Assembly: GCA_002347815.1 (NCBI GenBank) | Contig: DDXV01000001.1 | Coordinates: forward strand, 922-32,489 | Source of the DNA: Syntrophaceae bacterium UBA2251 | Lineage (GTDB): Bacteria; Desulfobacterota; Syntrophia; Syntrophales; UBA2251 | Reading direction: 5' to 3' | Length of the DNA stretch: 31,568 nucleotides | In this document: positions 1-6,984 of the stretch, piece by piece | How positions within the stretch are numbered: position 1 is the first letter of the stretch | Layout: every line of letters starts with the position of its first letter | Notes under the pieces: model-generated | What the model saw: only the letters and a program-made list of their open reading frames with translations | Databases searched by the model: none | What the model was told of the DNA's origin: nothing | Translations under genes and position numbers: made by a program

Positions 1-28
1 GCAGGTTCGAATCCTGCTGGGCGCACCA
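1..28 (+). tRNA. 3' end of a tRNA gene (partial)
   Basis: A complete T-arm is visible: 5-bp stem 1-5/13-17 with loop TTCGAAT. It is followed by the 3' acceptor strand TGGGCGC (18-24), discriminator A25 and an encoded CCA (26-28). The missing 5' acceptor strand must be GCGCCCA. This acceptor and T-arm resemble bacterial tRNA-Arg genes from memory, but the anticodon lies outside the window, so the identity is open. Confidence 0.85.
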
Positions 29-36
29 ATAGAGAC

Positions 37-72
37 GGGGGGTCACCCATCGGAGTTGCCCCCCTTTCTTTA
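37..72 (+). terminator. Intrinsic terminator after the tRNA
   Basis: Six G (37-42) can pair with six C (59-64) around a 16-nt loop, followed by TTTCTTTAT. It lies 9 nt past the encoded CCA. The loop is large, so the hairpin is plausible rather than certain. Confidence 0.5.
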
Positions 73-194
73 TGACCCGAAGCAAGATCCCCCCGGTGAG
101 CCTCAGGAAACGTTTCCACGTTCCGGATGGCCCGTTGCATTTGTCTGCCGGAAAAAAGAGGGGACAGGGTTCGAAGGGGTTGATTGCGGAGAAA

Positions 195-223
195 GCCGCG
201 CGCCCGCATCACGGGCGCGCGGC
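195..223 (-). terminator. Perfect 12-bp GC hairpin, possible second terminator of the BON gene
   Basis: A perfect inverted repeat pairs 195-206 with 212-223 around the loop CATCA. Read on the minus strand it is followed by TTTCTC. It lies about 75 bp beyond the BON-gene stop and behind another terminator at 243-271, so it may be a back-up stop. The short T-run makes this less certain than the first. Confidence 0.5.
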
Positions 224-242
224 GTCATACCGAAGCCAGGGG

Positions 243-271
243 AAAAAGCCGTTCCTCGATCGAAGAACGGC
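243..271 (-). terminator. Intrinsic terminator of the BON-domain gene
   Basis: On the minus strand GCCGTTC (271-265) pairs with GAACGGC (254-248), with extra pairing inside the 10-nt loop, followed directly by TTTTTCC (247-241). It begins 27 bp after the stop codon of the BON gene. Confidence 0.8.
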
Positions 272-297
272 CTCTCGAGCAAAAGATGGTCTTTCGA

Positions 298-645
298 CTA
301 TTTCTTGACGGTAATCTTGTTTTTGACGGATTTGACGCCGGTCACGGCCTTGGCAATCGCGGCCGCCGTTTCCTTCGCCTTCGGGGTCTTCACGGTTCCC
401 GACAGGCTCACCACGCCTTCTTTGGTTTGCACCTTGATTTTTGAACCCTTCAAGGACGCATCCGCGAAGAGATTGGCCTTGACCTCTGCCGTAATCGAGC
501 TGTCATCGACCGCGGCATTCGCGGCGTCCTTGGCGACGGTGGTCGCCTTGTCTCTGGCTGCGGACGTGACCTCTTTCAGGATCTGGCCATAGGCAACCGA
601 AGCCAGGGCCAGACAAAGAATCCCCGCGACGATGAATCGTTTCAT
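298..645 (-). CDS. Secreted BON-domain protein
   Basis: A 115-residue protein. Residues 1-20 form a signal peptide (MKRF, hydrophobic core, small residues near Ala18), so the mature protein should be periplasmic. Residues about 48-113 form one BON domain: secondary-structure spacing like OsmY, with the Gly-Thr of LSGTVKTP and the VxGVKxVxNxI ending. BON domains are thought to bind phospholipid or envelope surfaces, and OsmY-type proteins help under osmotic or envelope stress. The start is set by AGGAGGGAG five to six bases before ATG. The gene is monocistronic: its own terminator follows, and the next minus-strand gene upstream ends 115 bp away. Family assignment is firm; the exact role is not known. 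Confidence 0.88.
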   Translation of the reverse strand: MKRFIVAGILCLALASVAYGQILKEVTSAARDKATTVAKDAANAAVDDSSITAEVKANLFADASLKGSKIKVQTKEGVVSLSGTVKTPKAKETAAAIAKAVTGVKSVKNKITVKK

Positions 646-759
646 ATCTCCCTCCTCAAGGTACTTGTCATCCGCATCATGGACCCGAAGCGTTCTGTCA
701 AGGGGTTGCCATCGGTCGTCGTGCCGGCCTCATTTCTTGACGGCGTTCATCTCGAACGG

Positions 760-1656
760 TCAGGAAACCATTTCCGCCACGATCGCCTTGACCGGCTTGA
801 TCTCCTGGATCAGCGCCGCGATTTGTCCCGCGCCCGCCGGGAAGAGATCGAAGTCTCCCGTCGTCCAAGCCTTCGGGGCATTGGCAAACGGGAATGCCTT
901 GGAGACATCCGCGGCGGGATCGGCCAGCAGATCCTGCATTTTCTGATTCACGATCACTCGCATCTTCGTGTTCATCTCCCTCAAGGGAAGCAGGGTCGTC
1001 CCGCCGTCCCGGCAGGCCACGATGGCTTCCTTCCATGCCTGGGGGGCCGGACTCTCTTCCGAAGCAATCAATCGCGTCCCTATCTGGACGCCCTGCGCCC
1101 CGAGTGCAAGGGCCGCGCGATAGCCGCGCGCGTCGGCGATTCCCCCGGCCGCGACGATCGGAACGGCGACGTGATCGGCAACGAGCGGGATGAGAACCAT
1201 GGTGGATGATTCGGAGGCGACCGAGCGAATCCCGCCGGATTCCGCTCCCGAGACCACCAGTCCGTCCACGCCATCCCTCGATGCCTTGACGGCGTGGGGA
1301 AACGAAAGGACAACATGAAGGCCGTGCATGCCCAACGCATGGATGAGGGGATAGATTTTCGATGGCGCCCCCACCGAGGTCGTCACCATCGTGACGCCGG
1401 CGTCTTTCAGGATCTCGAGAATCTCCGCGTTCGATGGATTCATGATCATCAGGTTCGCCCCGAACGGCTTGTCCGTCAGGCCTCTAACCTCGCCCGCCAA
1501 TTTTTTTGTCTCCTCGGGGCCGGAGAACCCGAGGGCAAGCATCCCGAAGGCGCCTGCCTCCGAAATCGCGGCCACCAGCCGGGGACTGTTCAGGGCGCCT
1601 ATGGGCCCCTGCATGATCGGATACTCGCACCTCAACATCTCCCGTAAACCAGCCAT
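760..1656 (-). CDS. Nitronate monooxygenase / FabK-like flavoprotein
   Basis: A 298-residue TIM-barrel flavoprotein of the 2-nitropropane dioxygenase (NMPD) superfamily, which also includes the enoyl-ACP reductase FabK. Visible signatures are the N-terminal YPIMQGPIG (12-20), the FMN phosphate-binding region VPIVAAGGIADARG (165-178) and LALGAQGVQIGTRLIASEES (183-202). The start at 1656 is preferred over upstream in-frame starts because AAGGAGGG lies six bases ahead and the family fold begins here. Odd point: the motif that usually reads EAGGH is ESGGI here (139-143), so the histidine taken as the catalytic base in nitronate monooxygenases is replaced by Ile143. The substrate may therefore differ, for example an acyl-CoA or other reductase/oxidase reaction. 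A promoter lies at 1709-1737. Confidence 0.85.
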   Translation of the reverse strand: MAGLREMLRCEYPIMQGPIGALNSPRLVAAISEAGAFGMLALGFSGPEETKKLAGEVRGLTDKPFGANLMIMNPSNAEILEILKDAGVTMVTTSVGAPSKIYPLIHALGMHGLHVVLSFPHAVKASRDGVDGLVVSGAESGGIRSVASESSTMVLIPLVADHVAVPIVAAGGIADARGYRAALALGAQGVQIGTRLIASEESPAPQAWKEAIVACRDGGTTLLPLREMNTKMRVIVNQKMQDLLADPAADVSKAFPFANAPKAWTTGDFDLFPAGAGQIAALIQEIKPVKAIVAEMVS

Positions 1657-1708
1657 TCTCGCCCTCCTTTTCCCGTCACGTGTTTGAGAAAAAACCACCC
1701 CGATGCCG

Positions 1709-1737
1709 AATCTACATGACGACCCAAGCGCCGTCAA
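1709..1737 (-). promoter_or_regulatory. Sigma70-type promoter of the nitronate monooxygenase-like gene
   Basis: On the minus strand TTGACG (1737-1732) and TAGATT (1714-1709) are separated by exactly 17 bp. The predicted transcript start is about 45 bp before the ATG at 1656. Confidence 0.6.
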
Positions 1738-1850
1738 CAAGTTTGAGGGTGCCCGCGGACACGGTAGAATCTTTCCTCTTTCAACTTTACCGGAAATCGC
1801 ATAGATAAATTTACGGAAAAATCGGATTGCGGGGGCCGTTGCAGGAGGAA

Positions 1851-2645
1851 ATGGCGTTGCTGACAGAAGACTATTTCGAGGCCCGGGAGCTCTCCGCGGA
1901 CATTGCCCGAGCGGTGGGATCGCCGCGCTTCTACATCGAACGACGGGCCGAAATCGATCGATCCCTGGCCCTGTTTGCCGGCGCACCGCTGGTGGAGAGG
2001 GCGCTGCGCCTTGCCGAGGGCTACGGGGACTGCCTCGGCCACGGCCAGGTGCATACCCGGAAGGTCGCCATCGACACGGGGGCGCTCGTCCTGATCGAGA
2101 GGGCGGGCGACCCGGATTTGCCGCGGCTTGTCCTGCTGGCCCACCTGGCCGGCCTTCTCCACGACATCAGGCGCTCGGAAAAGGACCACGCCCGTCGCGG
2201 GGCCGAAGAGGCGGCGCGCATCCTGGAAGCCTTTCCCCTGAGCCCCGGGGAAGGCCGGGCCATCAGCCAGGCCATCGGCAACCACGAGGCCTTCCAGGCC
2301 TACGCGACCCTGAACGACCCGCAGGCGGAGCTGCTGTCCAACGCCCTCTACGACGCGGACAAGTTCCGCTGGGGACCGGATAATTTCACGGAAACCGTGT
2401 GGGCCATGGTGGTCCCCCGACGGATCCCCTTGCCGGTCCTGTTGGCCCATTTTCTCCCCGGTCTGGAGGGCATCCGCAAAATCCGGGAGACCTTCCGCAC
2501 CCCCACCGGCCGGCAGTACGGACCGGATTTCATCGATCGGGGCCTCGAGATCGGCCTGAGGCTGCACGAAGCGCTCATGCAGAAATTCGGCGATGCGGCC
2601 GGCGGGGCGCGGCAGCCGGCCGGGCCGGAAGAAAAAAAGGCGTAG
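1851..2645 (+). CDS. HD-domain metal-dependent phosphohydrolase
   Basis: A 264-residue soluble protein. The HD-superfamily metal ligands are visible: His68 (GQVHTRK), the His104-Asp105 doublet (LLHDIRR), His113 (DHARRG), His145 (GNHEAF) and a later YDADKFRWG. HD enzymes hydrolyse phosphate esters such as nucleotides; the substrate here is unknown. Start choice is uncertain. AGGAGG ends only two bases before this ATG, which is close, and a TTG at 1857 would be better spaced. An upstream TTG at 1827 has no ribosome binding site. It is followed after six bases by the YjbQ-family gene, so the two are probably co-transcribed. A clear promoter was not found in the 113 bp between this gene and the opposing promoter. 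Confidence 0.82.
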   Translation: MALLTEDYFEARELSADIARAVGSPRFYIERRAEIDRSLALFAGAPLVERALRLAEGYGDCLGHGQVHTRKVAIDTGALVLIERAGDPDLPRLVLLAHLAGLLHDIRRSEKDHARRGAEEAARILEAFPLSPGEGRAISQAIGNHEAFQAYATLNDPQAELLSNALYDADKFRWGPDNFTETVWAMVVPRRIPLPVLLAHFLPGLEGIRKIRETFRTPTGRQYGPDFIDRGLEIGLRLHEALMQKFGDAAGGARQPAGPEEKKA

Positions 2646-2651
2646 GGAACC

Positions 2652-3050
2652 ATGCACCGATTCAGCCTCCGGACCGCTTCCCGCGGCGAAATGATCGACA
2701 TCACCGACCGGATCAACGCCCTGATCCGGGAAAGCGGGGTCCAGAACGGCAGCGCATGGGTGTTCGTCCCCCATACAACCGCGGCGGTGACGATCAACGA
2801 GAACGCCGACCCCGACGTGCCCCGGGACATCCTGGCCTCCCTGGACCGGGTGATCCCCCTGACGGATCGTTACCGCCATCGCGAGGGAAATTCGGCGGCC
2901 CATATCAAGGCCTCGCTCGTGGGTAACTCGGAAGTCGTCCTGATCGTGGAGGGCCGGATGGCCCTGGGAACCTGGCAATCGGTCTTCTTCTGCGAATTCG
3001 ACGGCCCGCGGACACGCGAGGTCTGGGTCCGCCTGGCGCCAGGCGGCTGA
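2652..3050 (+). CDS. YjbQ / UPF0047 family protein
   Basis: A 132-residue protein matching the YjbQ (UPF0047) family over its whole length. The family blocks are HTTAAVTINENADPDV (about 41-56), HREGNSAAHIKASLVG (about 76-91) and GTWQSVFFCEFDGPR (about 107-121). The conserved histidines form a metal or phosphate site. Members are commonly named secondary thiamine-phosphate synthase enzyme because E. coli YjbQ has a weak activity of that kind; the true role is unsettled. It starts six bases after the HD-domain gene and ends just before a strong hairpin, so the two genes form a two-gene unit. Confidence 0.9.
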   Translation: MHRFSLRTASRGEMIDITDRINALIRESGVQNGSAWVFVPHTTAAVTINENADPDVPRDILASLDRVIPLTDRYRHREGNSAAHIKASLVGNSEVVLIVEGRMALGTWQSVFFCEFDGPRTREVWVRLAPGG

Positions 3051-3086
3051 CGGCGGGATCGTGGCCGCACCCGCATCGAAGGGAAA

Positions 3087-3123
3087 CCCCGTTGCCCGAC
3101 CCCACCGGGCTCGGGCAACGGGG
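3087..3123. terminator. Strong hairpin between convergent genes
   Basis: A 13-bp perfect stem pairs 3087-3099 with 3111-3123 around an 11-nt loop. It lies between the YjbQ-family stop (3050) and the hsp20 stop (3149). On the minus strand it is followed by TTTCCC; on the plus strand only by AAATCATC. It probably ends transcription from both sides, better for the leftward hsp20 transcript. Confidence 0.65.
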
Positions 3124-3148
3124 AAATCATCAGCCCGTCGCGAAGTGT

Positions 3149-3652
3149 TTACGAGGATTTGACGGGAATCTTCCGGCCCGTTTGTTTGGCCTCCTCCGTT
3201 TTCGGAAGGGTAACGCTGAGCAGGCCGTTTTTGAATGCGGCCTCGGCCTTCTGGAGGTCGATACCCGCCGGCAAGGGAATCTCGCGATGGAAGGAGCCGT
3301 AGGACCGCTCCATCCGATAGTACCCCTTGCCCTTGTCTTCCCTCTCCTCCTTCTTTTCGCCTTTGATGGTCAGGGCATGCTCGCTCAGAACCACGTCGAT
3401 GTCCTTCTCGTCGATCCCGGGCAGTTCCGCCTTGACCACCACATCCTTGTCATCCTCCTTGACGTCCACGATGGGGGTGAACCCCATCAGCCGCCCCTCC
3501 ATGGCGCCGATGGGCGCCGCATCGAACCCGCGGAAGAAACCGTCGAACAGTCGGTTCATCTCCTGCTGCAAGGCGTCAAAAGGATGTTCCGGCTCCCGTC
3601 GCGCCGGGGCGCTGCCGCGCCAGAGAGACGGGACTAAGTTTCTGATCGGCAT
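3149..3652 (-). CDS. Small heat-shock protein (Hsp20), third in operon
   Basis: A 167-residue Hsp20/alpha-crystallin chaperone. The N-terminal arm (1-50) includes FDALQQEMNRLFDGFFRG, the usual oligomerisation segment. The alpha-crystallin domain covers about 53-155, with VVVKAELPGIDEKDIDV and the late GLLSVTLPK strand. The C-terminal anchor is KIPVKSS, the I-x-I/V motif that docks into a neighbouring subunit. Such proteins hold unfolding clients for later refolding. The start at 3652 has AGGAGG nine bases ahead; longer in-frame forms have no ribosome binding site. It lies 37 bp after the second hsp20 gene and is the last gene of the three-gene operon. Confidence 0.93.
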   Translation of the reverse strand: MPIRNLVPSLWRGSAPARREPEHPFDALQQEMNRLFDGFFRGFDAAPIGAMEGRLMGFTPIVDVKEDDKDVVVKAELPGIDEKDIDVVLSEHALTIKGEKKEEREDKGKGYYRMERSYGSFHREIPLPAGIDLQKAEAAFKNGLLSVTLPKTEEAKQTGRKIPVKSS

Positions 3653-3689
3653 CGTCTTATCCTCCTTTCGCAAAATATCCGGCGTTTTC

Positions 3690-4094
3690 TTACGCCGCCT
3701 TGATGGCAATCTTCCTCGCCTTCACGGCCTCGGCCTTGTACAGAACGACCCTGAGAACCCCGCTTTTGACCGTGGCCTCGATCCGGTCCCGATCCACTTC
3801 ATCGGAAATCGTGAAGGCGCGCTCATAGTCGCCGGCGTCGTACTCGGCATAGGCCAGACTGTAGCCCGGCCGGGCCCCATTGGCGGTCTGGCCGACGAGG
3901 GTCAGAACGTTCTTTTCGAGGGTGATGTCCACCCCCGTCTCATCCACACCGGGCATGTCCGCCAAAAGGACGATCGCCTCCGAGGTCTCGTATATGTCCA
4001 CCCGCGGGACGAAGACGCGCCTGGCGCGGGTGCGTTCCGTTCCGGCCGGGGTTGCCGCCGGCTGCTTGACCATGTCTTTCTTGTCTTCTGCCAT
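3690..4094 (-). CDS. Small heat-shock protein (Hsp20), second in operon, short divergent form
   Basis: A 134-residue Hsp20. The N-terminal arm lacks the usual LQxEMNRxF segment and instead is a charged, Ala/Pro-rich stretch (1-27). The alpha-crystallin domain runs from about 28 (VFVPRVDIYETSEAIVLLAD) to 125, with GVLRVVLYKAE as the late strand. The C-terminal I-x-I motif is present as KIAIKAA. The missing arm suggests it does not build large oligomers alone and could cap or mix with its two neighbours (inference). GGAGA lies about nine bases before ATG. It starts 19 bp after the first hsp20 gene. Confidence 0.9.
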   Translation of the reverse strand: MAEDKKDMVKQPAATPAGTERTRARRVFVPRVDIYETSEAIVLLADMPGVDETGVDITLEKNVLTLVGQTANGARPGYSLAYAEYDAGDYERAFTISDEVDRDRIEATVKSGVLRVVLYKAEAVKARKIAIKAA

Positions 4095-4113
4095 GATCCG
4101 TTATCTCCTTTCC

Positions 4114-4554
4114 TCAAGACTTGATCGATATCTTCTTCGGTTTCTCGGCCTCGGAGCGGGGGAGAACCACGTTCAGGATCCCCCGCTCGTAGGTCGCCGC
4201 GACCTTGACCGCATCGACATGAAAGGGGAGCTGAATGGTCCGCGTGAAGCGGCCGCAGCTCCGCTCCTGCCGGTGGTAACTCTCCCCGGCCTTCAGGGCC
4301 TCCGCTTCCCGGTTCCCGCTGATCGTGAGGCTGTCCCCCACCACGGAAATATCCAGTTTCTCCGGATCCGCACCGGGAAGTTCCGCGGTCACCACCATGC
4401 CCTCTTCCCCGGCCCAGGCGTTGATCGCGGGAAACTCGTGGCCGTAGGGCTGTGATGCACTCGAAAAAATGCGGTTCATCTCCTGCTGCAGGCGCTGGAT
4501 TTCCGGCCAGGGATCCATGGCGCGTCCGAATCTCCATAAAACAGGTCCGTACAT
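4114..4554 (-). CDS. Small heat-shock protein (Hsp20), first in operon
   Basis: A 146-residue Hsp20. The arm has IQRLQQEMNRIFSSA (about 18-32). The alpha-crystallin domain (about 42-138) contains VVTAELPGADPEKLDIS and ERGILNVVLPR, and KKISIKS gives the C-terminal I-x-I anchor. The start at 4554 is chosen because AAGGAGGTG ends five to six bases before it; the upstream in-frame extension has no ribosome binding site. It is the promoter-proximal gene of three hsp20 paralogues. Its leader contains a hairpin that can pair with this ribosome binding site, so translation may be temperature-controlled. Confidence 0.93.
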   Translation of the reverse strand: MYGPVLWRFGRAMDPWPEIQRLQQEMNRIFSSASQPYGHEFPAINAWAGEEGMVVTAELPGADPEKLDISVVGDSLTISGNREAEALKAGESYHRQERSCGRFTRTIQLPFHVDAVKVAATYERGILNVVLPRSEAEKPKKISIKS

Positions 4555-4668
4555 CGTTGCACCTCCTTGAAAAAGAAGTTTATTCCCGTTTGAGGCGGTT
4601 CGCGGGCACACGCGCCCCGCGACATTCCTCTACATAACCTTCCGATATTGTTTGTTCATTCCCGATTC
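4555..4668 (-). promoter_or_regulatory. hsp20 leader, candidate RNA thermometer
   Basis: The leader between the predicted transcript start and the first hsp20 ATG is about 114 nt. Its last hairpin pairs CUUCUU (4578-4573) with AAGGAG (4568-4563), the Shine-Dalgarno core, around a 4-nt loop UUUC. Five pairs are Watson-Crick and one is U-G. An upstream stable hairpin pairs 4600-4606 with 4616-4622 (7 bp, 9-nt loop). A weak hairpin covering the ribosome binding site of an hsp20 gene is the design seen in known bacterial RNA thermometers. This one matches no named family that I can recognise. Confidence 0.5.
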
Positions 4669-4674
4669 GGCCCT

Positions 4675-4702
4675 AATATAGTCACCAAATATCCGTTGTC
4701 AA
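4675..4702 (-). promoter_or_regulatory. Sigma70-type promoter of the hsp20 operon
   Basis: On the minus strand TTGACA (4702-4697) and TATATT (4680-4675) are 16 bp apart, close to the vegetative consensus. No CIRCE inverted repeat and no clear sigma32 -10 (CCCCATNT) are present, so heat control may act after transcription through the leader. Confidence 0.75.
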
Positions 4703-4776
4703 GGGTGGGGCGGTGAACCGGCGATGCGGCCTTTTCAGACGTCTCGCCGCGGGCCGGGAAGAAGAATCGGACGGGT

Positions 4777-5550
4777 TCAGGCCTGTCTCAGGAGATCCAG
4801 CAGGGCGGGGTGAATCGTGCCGTTGGAGGCGAGGATGTGCGGGGCATAGAGGTGATAGGGACCGCCGTCGAGGTTGGTGACGCGTCCGCCCGCTTCCTCG
4901 ACGAGAAGCCATCCGGCCGCCGTATCCCAGGGCGCCAGTTTGAGCTCCCAGAAGCCGTCGAACCGGCCGGCCGCCACGTAGGCGAGATCGAGCGCCGCCG
5001 AGCCGGCCCGCCGGATGGCCTGGGCCTTGAGCGCCAACGTCTTGAAATGATCCAGGTTGTTGTCCAGGCTCTCCCGGATATCGTAGGGGAACCCCGTTGC
5101 CAGGAGGCTGCGGGTCAGGGCGTCCGTCCGGGAGACGGACAGGGATCGGCCGTTTAGAAAGGCGCCTCCGCCCCTGAGCGAGGAGAAGCATTCGTCCAGC
5201 ATGGGGTTATAAACCGCCCCCAGGACGATCTGCCCCCGGTGCTCCAGGGCCACCGACACGCAGAAGACGGGATAGCCGTGCGCGTAATTGGTCGTTCCGT
5301 CCAACGGATCGACGACCCAGCGATACTCGGCGCCGGTGCCCGCATCGGCGGATTCCTCGGCCATGAGGTCATGATCGGGGAATCTTGCCCGGATGCGTTC
5401 CCGCAGATGATTCTCCGCCATCAGATCGGCTTCCGTAACGATGTTGATGTCGCCCTTGTACGTGATCCGGTGGGGGGTCGCGAACGCATCCTTCAAGAGG
5501 CTTCCCGCCTCCCGGGCAATGGTTACGGCAAAGCTCAGCACATCCTTCAT
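4777..5550 (-). CDS. suhB: Inositol monophosphatase family protein (SuhB-like)
   Basis: A 257-residue IMPase-family enzyme, a Mg2+-dependent sugar-phosphate phosphatase. The metal-site motifs are Glu65-Glu66-Ser67 (LMAEESAD), WVVDPLDGTTNYAHG (78-92, Asp81 and Asp84) and PWDTAAGWLLVEEAGG near residue 205-220. Family members hydrolyse myo-inositol phosphates; bacterial SuhB also takes part in rRNA antitermination. Which applies here cannot be told from sequence. The start at 5550 has GAGGGG eight bases ahead, whereas the longer frame upstream shows no family similarity. It is transcribed away from the RodZ-like gene. Confidence 0.88.
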   Translation of the reverse strand: MKDVLSFAVTIAREAGSLLKDAFATPHRITYKGDINIVTEADLMAENHLRERIRARFPDHDLMAEESADAGTGAEYRWVVDPLDGTTNYAHGYPVFCVSVALEHRGQIVLGAVYNPMLDECFSSLRGGGAFLNGRSLSVSRTDALTRSLLATGFPYDIRESLDNNLDHFKTLALKAQAIRRAGSAALDLAYVAAGRFDGFWELKLAPWDTAAGWLLVEEAGGRVTNLDGGPYHLYAPHILASNGTIHPALLDLLRQA

Positions 5551-5645
5551 CGGCGGCGCCCCTCTTCGATGCGTCTGCCCCGTGTCCCCCGCGGCGCATC
5601 CTCTATACCACATCTCCCCGAAGACGCAATCCCCCGAGGTTTTTA

Positions 5646-5672
5646 TTGCGCGGACGGGGGAATCATGATAAT
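5646..5672 (+). promoter_or_regulatory. Possible promoter of the RodZ-like gene
   Basis: An extended -10-like TGATAAT (5666-5672) has TTGCGC (5646-5651) 15 bp upstream of its GATAAT core. Spacing is short and the -35 is weak, so this is a guess based mainly on the -10. Confidence 0.35.
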
Positions 5673-5700
5673 TTTTCCGGCGTAAGGTTTCGGCGACGGG

Positions 5701-6612
5701 ATGACGCAGGTCGGACAGGAGACGGATGTGGAAGAAGCCGGCGACAGGAGCGGGGCGGGCGCCCTCGACCTAAAAGCCCTCCGGGAATCTCGGGGTCTCA
5801 CCCTGGAGAACGTTCACCAGCGGACGCGGATCAGCATGACCAACCTGGAAGCCCTGGAGGCGTTCCGGTTCGAGGCGCTGCCGATCCCCATCTATACCCG
5901 GGGTTTCCTCAGACTCTACGCCCAGGCCGTGGGGATCGATCCCGCGCCGTTTCTGGAGCACTACCGGCAGTATCTGGACACGATCAGCACCTCCGCGCCC
6001 ACGGAGGTTCCCGAAGGCGGCCCGTTGAAGCGCCTCCCCGGAAAAACGGTCAAACGCCTCGTCTGGTCCGCGGCGCTGATCGTGCTTGTCGGGGTGCTGT
6101 TCTTTGCCCTGACCGCGGAACAGCGCACCCCCGGCCTTGCCGGGAAGACCGTCGAACGATCCGCCACCCTTTCTCCGGACGCCGGGAGGAACGCCGCCGC
6201 GCCGGGAACGCGGAAAGACCCGCAGGAAGCGGGAATGATCAATCCGGTCATGCCCGAGAACCGCGTCTCGACCCCGACGGCGCCGGCGGACCCGAGACCA
6301 CCAGCCGCGGCAGTCACCGGACAGGCGCTTTCCCCCGATGACCCCGCCCGCGTCGTCAAGGGCCAAGGCCCCCCTTACCGGCTGGCCATGGAGGCCCGGG
6401 AACTGACCTGGATCCGGATCACCCAGGATCAGGAGCAGCCCTATCAGATTTTACTGAACCCCGGCGACCGGGTGGAGCGGGTCGCCTCACAGGGGTTTAC
6501 CCTGGATATCGGAAACGCCGGTGGCGTATCCGTCGTGTTCCAGGGCAGGTCCCTGGGGGATCTCGGCGATCCGGGAGAGGTGGTGCACCTGAGACTTCCC
6601 GCCGCTCCCTGA
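5701..6612 (+). CDS. RodZ-like helix-turn-helix membrane protein
   Basis: A 303-residue bitopic membrane protein with RodZ architecture. A cytoplasmic HTH_25 domain (about 22-90) contains LKALRESRGLTLENVHQRT and IPIYTRGFLRLYAQAVGID. One transmembrane helix follows at about 119-138, then a low-complexity Pro/Ala-rich periplasmic linker, and a C-terminal DUF4115 beta domain (about 225-300, ELTWIRITQDQEQP...LLNPGDRVE). RodZ proteins link MreB to the rod-shape elongation machinery. mreB is not in the window, so the role is inferred from the family. The ATG at 5701 has a poor ribosome binding site; an in-frame GTG at 5728 has AGGAG six bases ahead and may be the true start. Confidence 0.85.
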   Translation: MTQVGQETDVEEAGDRSGAGALDLKALRESRGLTLENVHQRTRISMTNLEALEAFRFEALPIPIYTRGFLRLYAQAVGIDPAPFLEHYRQYLDTISTSAPTEVPEGGPLKRLPGKTVKRLVWSAALIVLVGVLFFALTAEQRTPGLAGKTVERSATLSPDAGRNAAAPGTRKDPQEAGMINPVMPENRVSTPTAPADPRPPAAAVTGQALSPDDPARVVKGQGPPYRLAMEARELTWIRITQDQEQPYQILLNPGDRVERVASQGFTLDIGNAGGVSVVFQGRSLGDLGDPGEVVHLRLPAAP

Positions 6613-6659
6613 GACCCGACCGGCCGTTGCATCCCCCCCGGGGCCGGATTTCTTCGCTG

Positions 6660-6689
6660 TTGACAAAAGCGGAGCAGATGTTTTAAAGT
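6660..6689 (+). promoter_or_regulatory. Promoter of tatA
   Basis: A consensus -35 TTGACA (6660-6665) is followed after 18 bp by TAAAGT (6684-6689). It lies downstream of the RodZ-like stop and about 90 bp before tatA. Confidence 0.55.
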
Positions 6690-6780
6690 TGAATGCATCC
6701 GTAAAGGCGGCGCGCTTTTCTGAGGAAGCGGCCGACCGGGTGCGGCGGGTCATCAATTGTCCATGAAGGAGACGTGAACC

Positions 6781-6984
6781 ATGTTCGGAATCGGCATGCC
6801 CGAATTACTGATTATACTCGTCATCATCCTGATCATCTTCGGGGCCGGCAAACTCCCGGAAATCGGCGGCGCGATCGGCAAGGGCATCAAGAATTTCAAG
6901 AAGGCCTCCCGGGAGCCGGAAGAGATCAACGTCACACCGGACGCCAAGAAGATCGACGAGAAGAAATCGTCCGCTAATCCTTAA
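6781..6984 (+). CDS. tatA: Twin-arginine translocase subunit TatA/TatE
   Basis: A 67-residue TatA-family protein. Residues about 6-22 are the single membrane helix. The FGAGKLPEIGGAIGKGIKNF segment (20-39) is the hinge and amphipathic helix diagnostic of TatA/E, followed by a charged tail. TatA oligomers form or thin the membrane passage for folded proteins carrying twin-arginine signals. AAGGAGA lies nine bases ahead of the ATG, and a TTGACA-type promoter precedes it. tatB and tatC are not adjacent, as is common for single-gene tatA loci in deltaproteobacteria. Its TAA overlaps the ssb stop codon on the other strand. Confidence 0.95.
   Translation: MFGIGMPELLIILVIILIIFGAGKLPEIGGAIGKGIKNFKKASREPEEINVTPDAKKIDEKKSSANP

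Noticed and set aside
673..701. TTGACA on the minus strand as a promoter of the BON gene
   Set aside because: No acceptable -10 at 16-18 bp; the nearest match, CATGAT, is 14 bp away.
1657..1986. N-terminal extension of the nitronate monooxygenase-like frame
   Set aside because: The extra 110 codons are Arg/Pro-rich, run through the predicted promoter and have no ribosome binding site; the start at 1656 has a good one.
4675..4702. CIRCE or sigma32 control of hsp20
   Set aside because: No TTAGCACTC inverted repeat and no CCCCATNT -10 box; the site fits the vegetative consensus.
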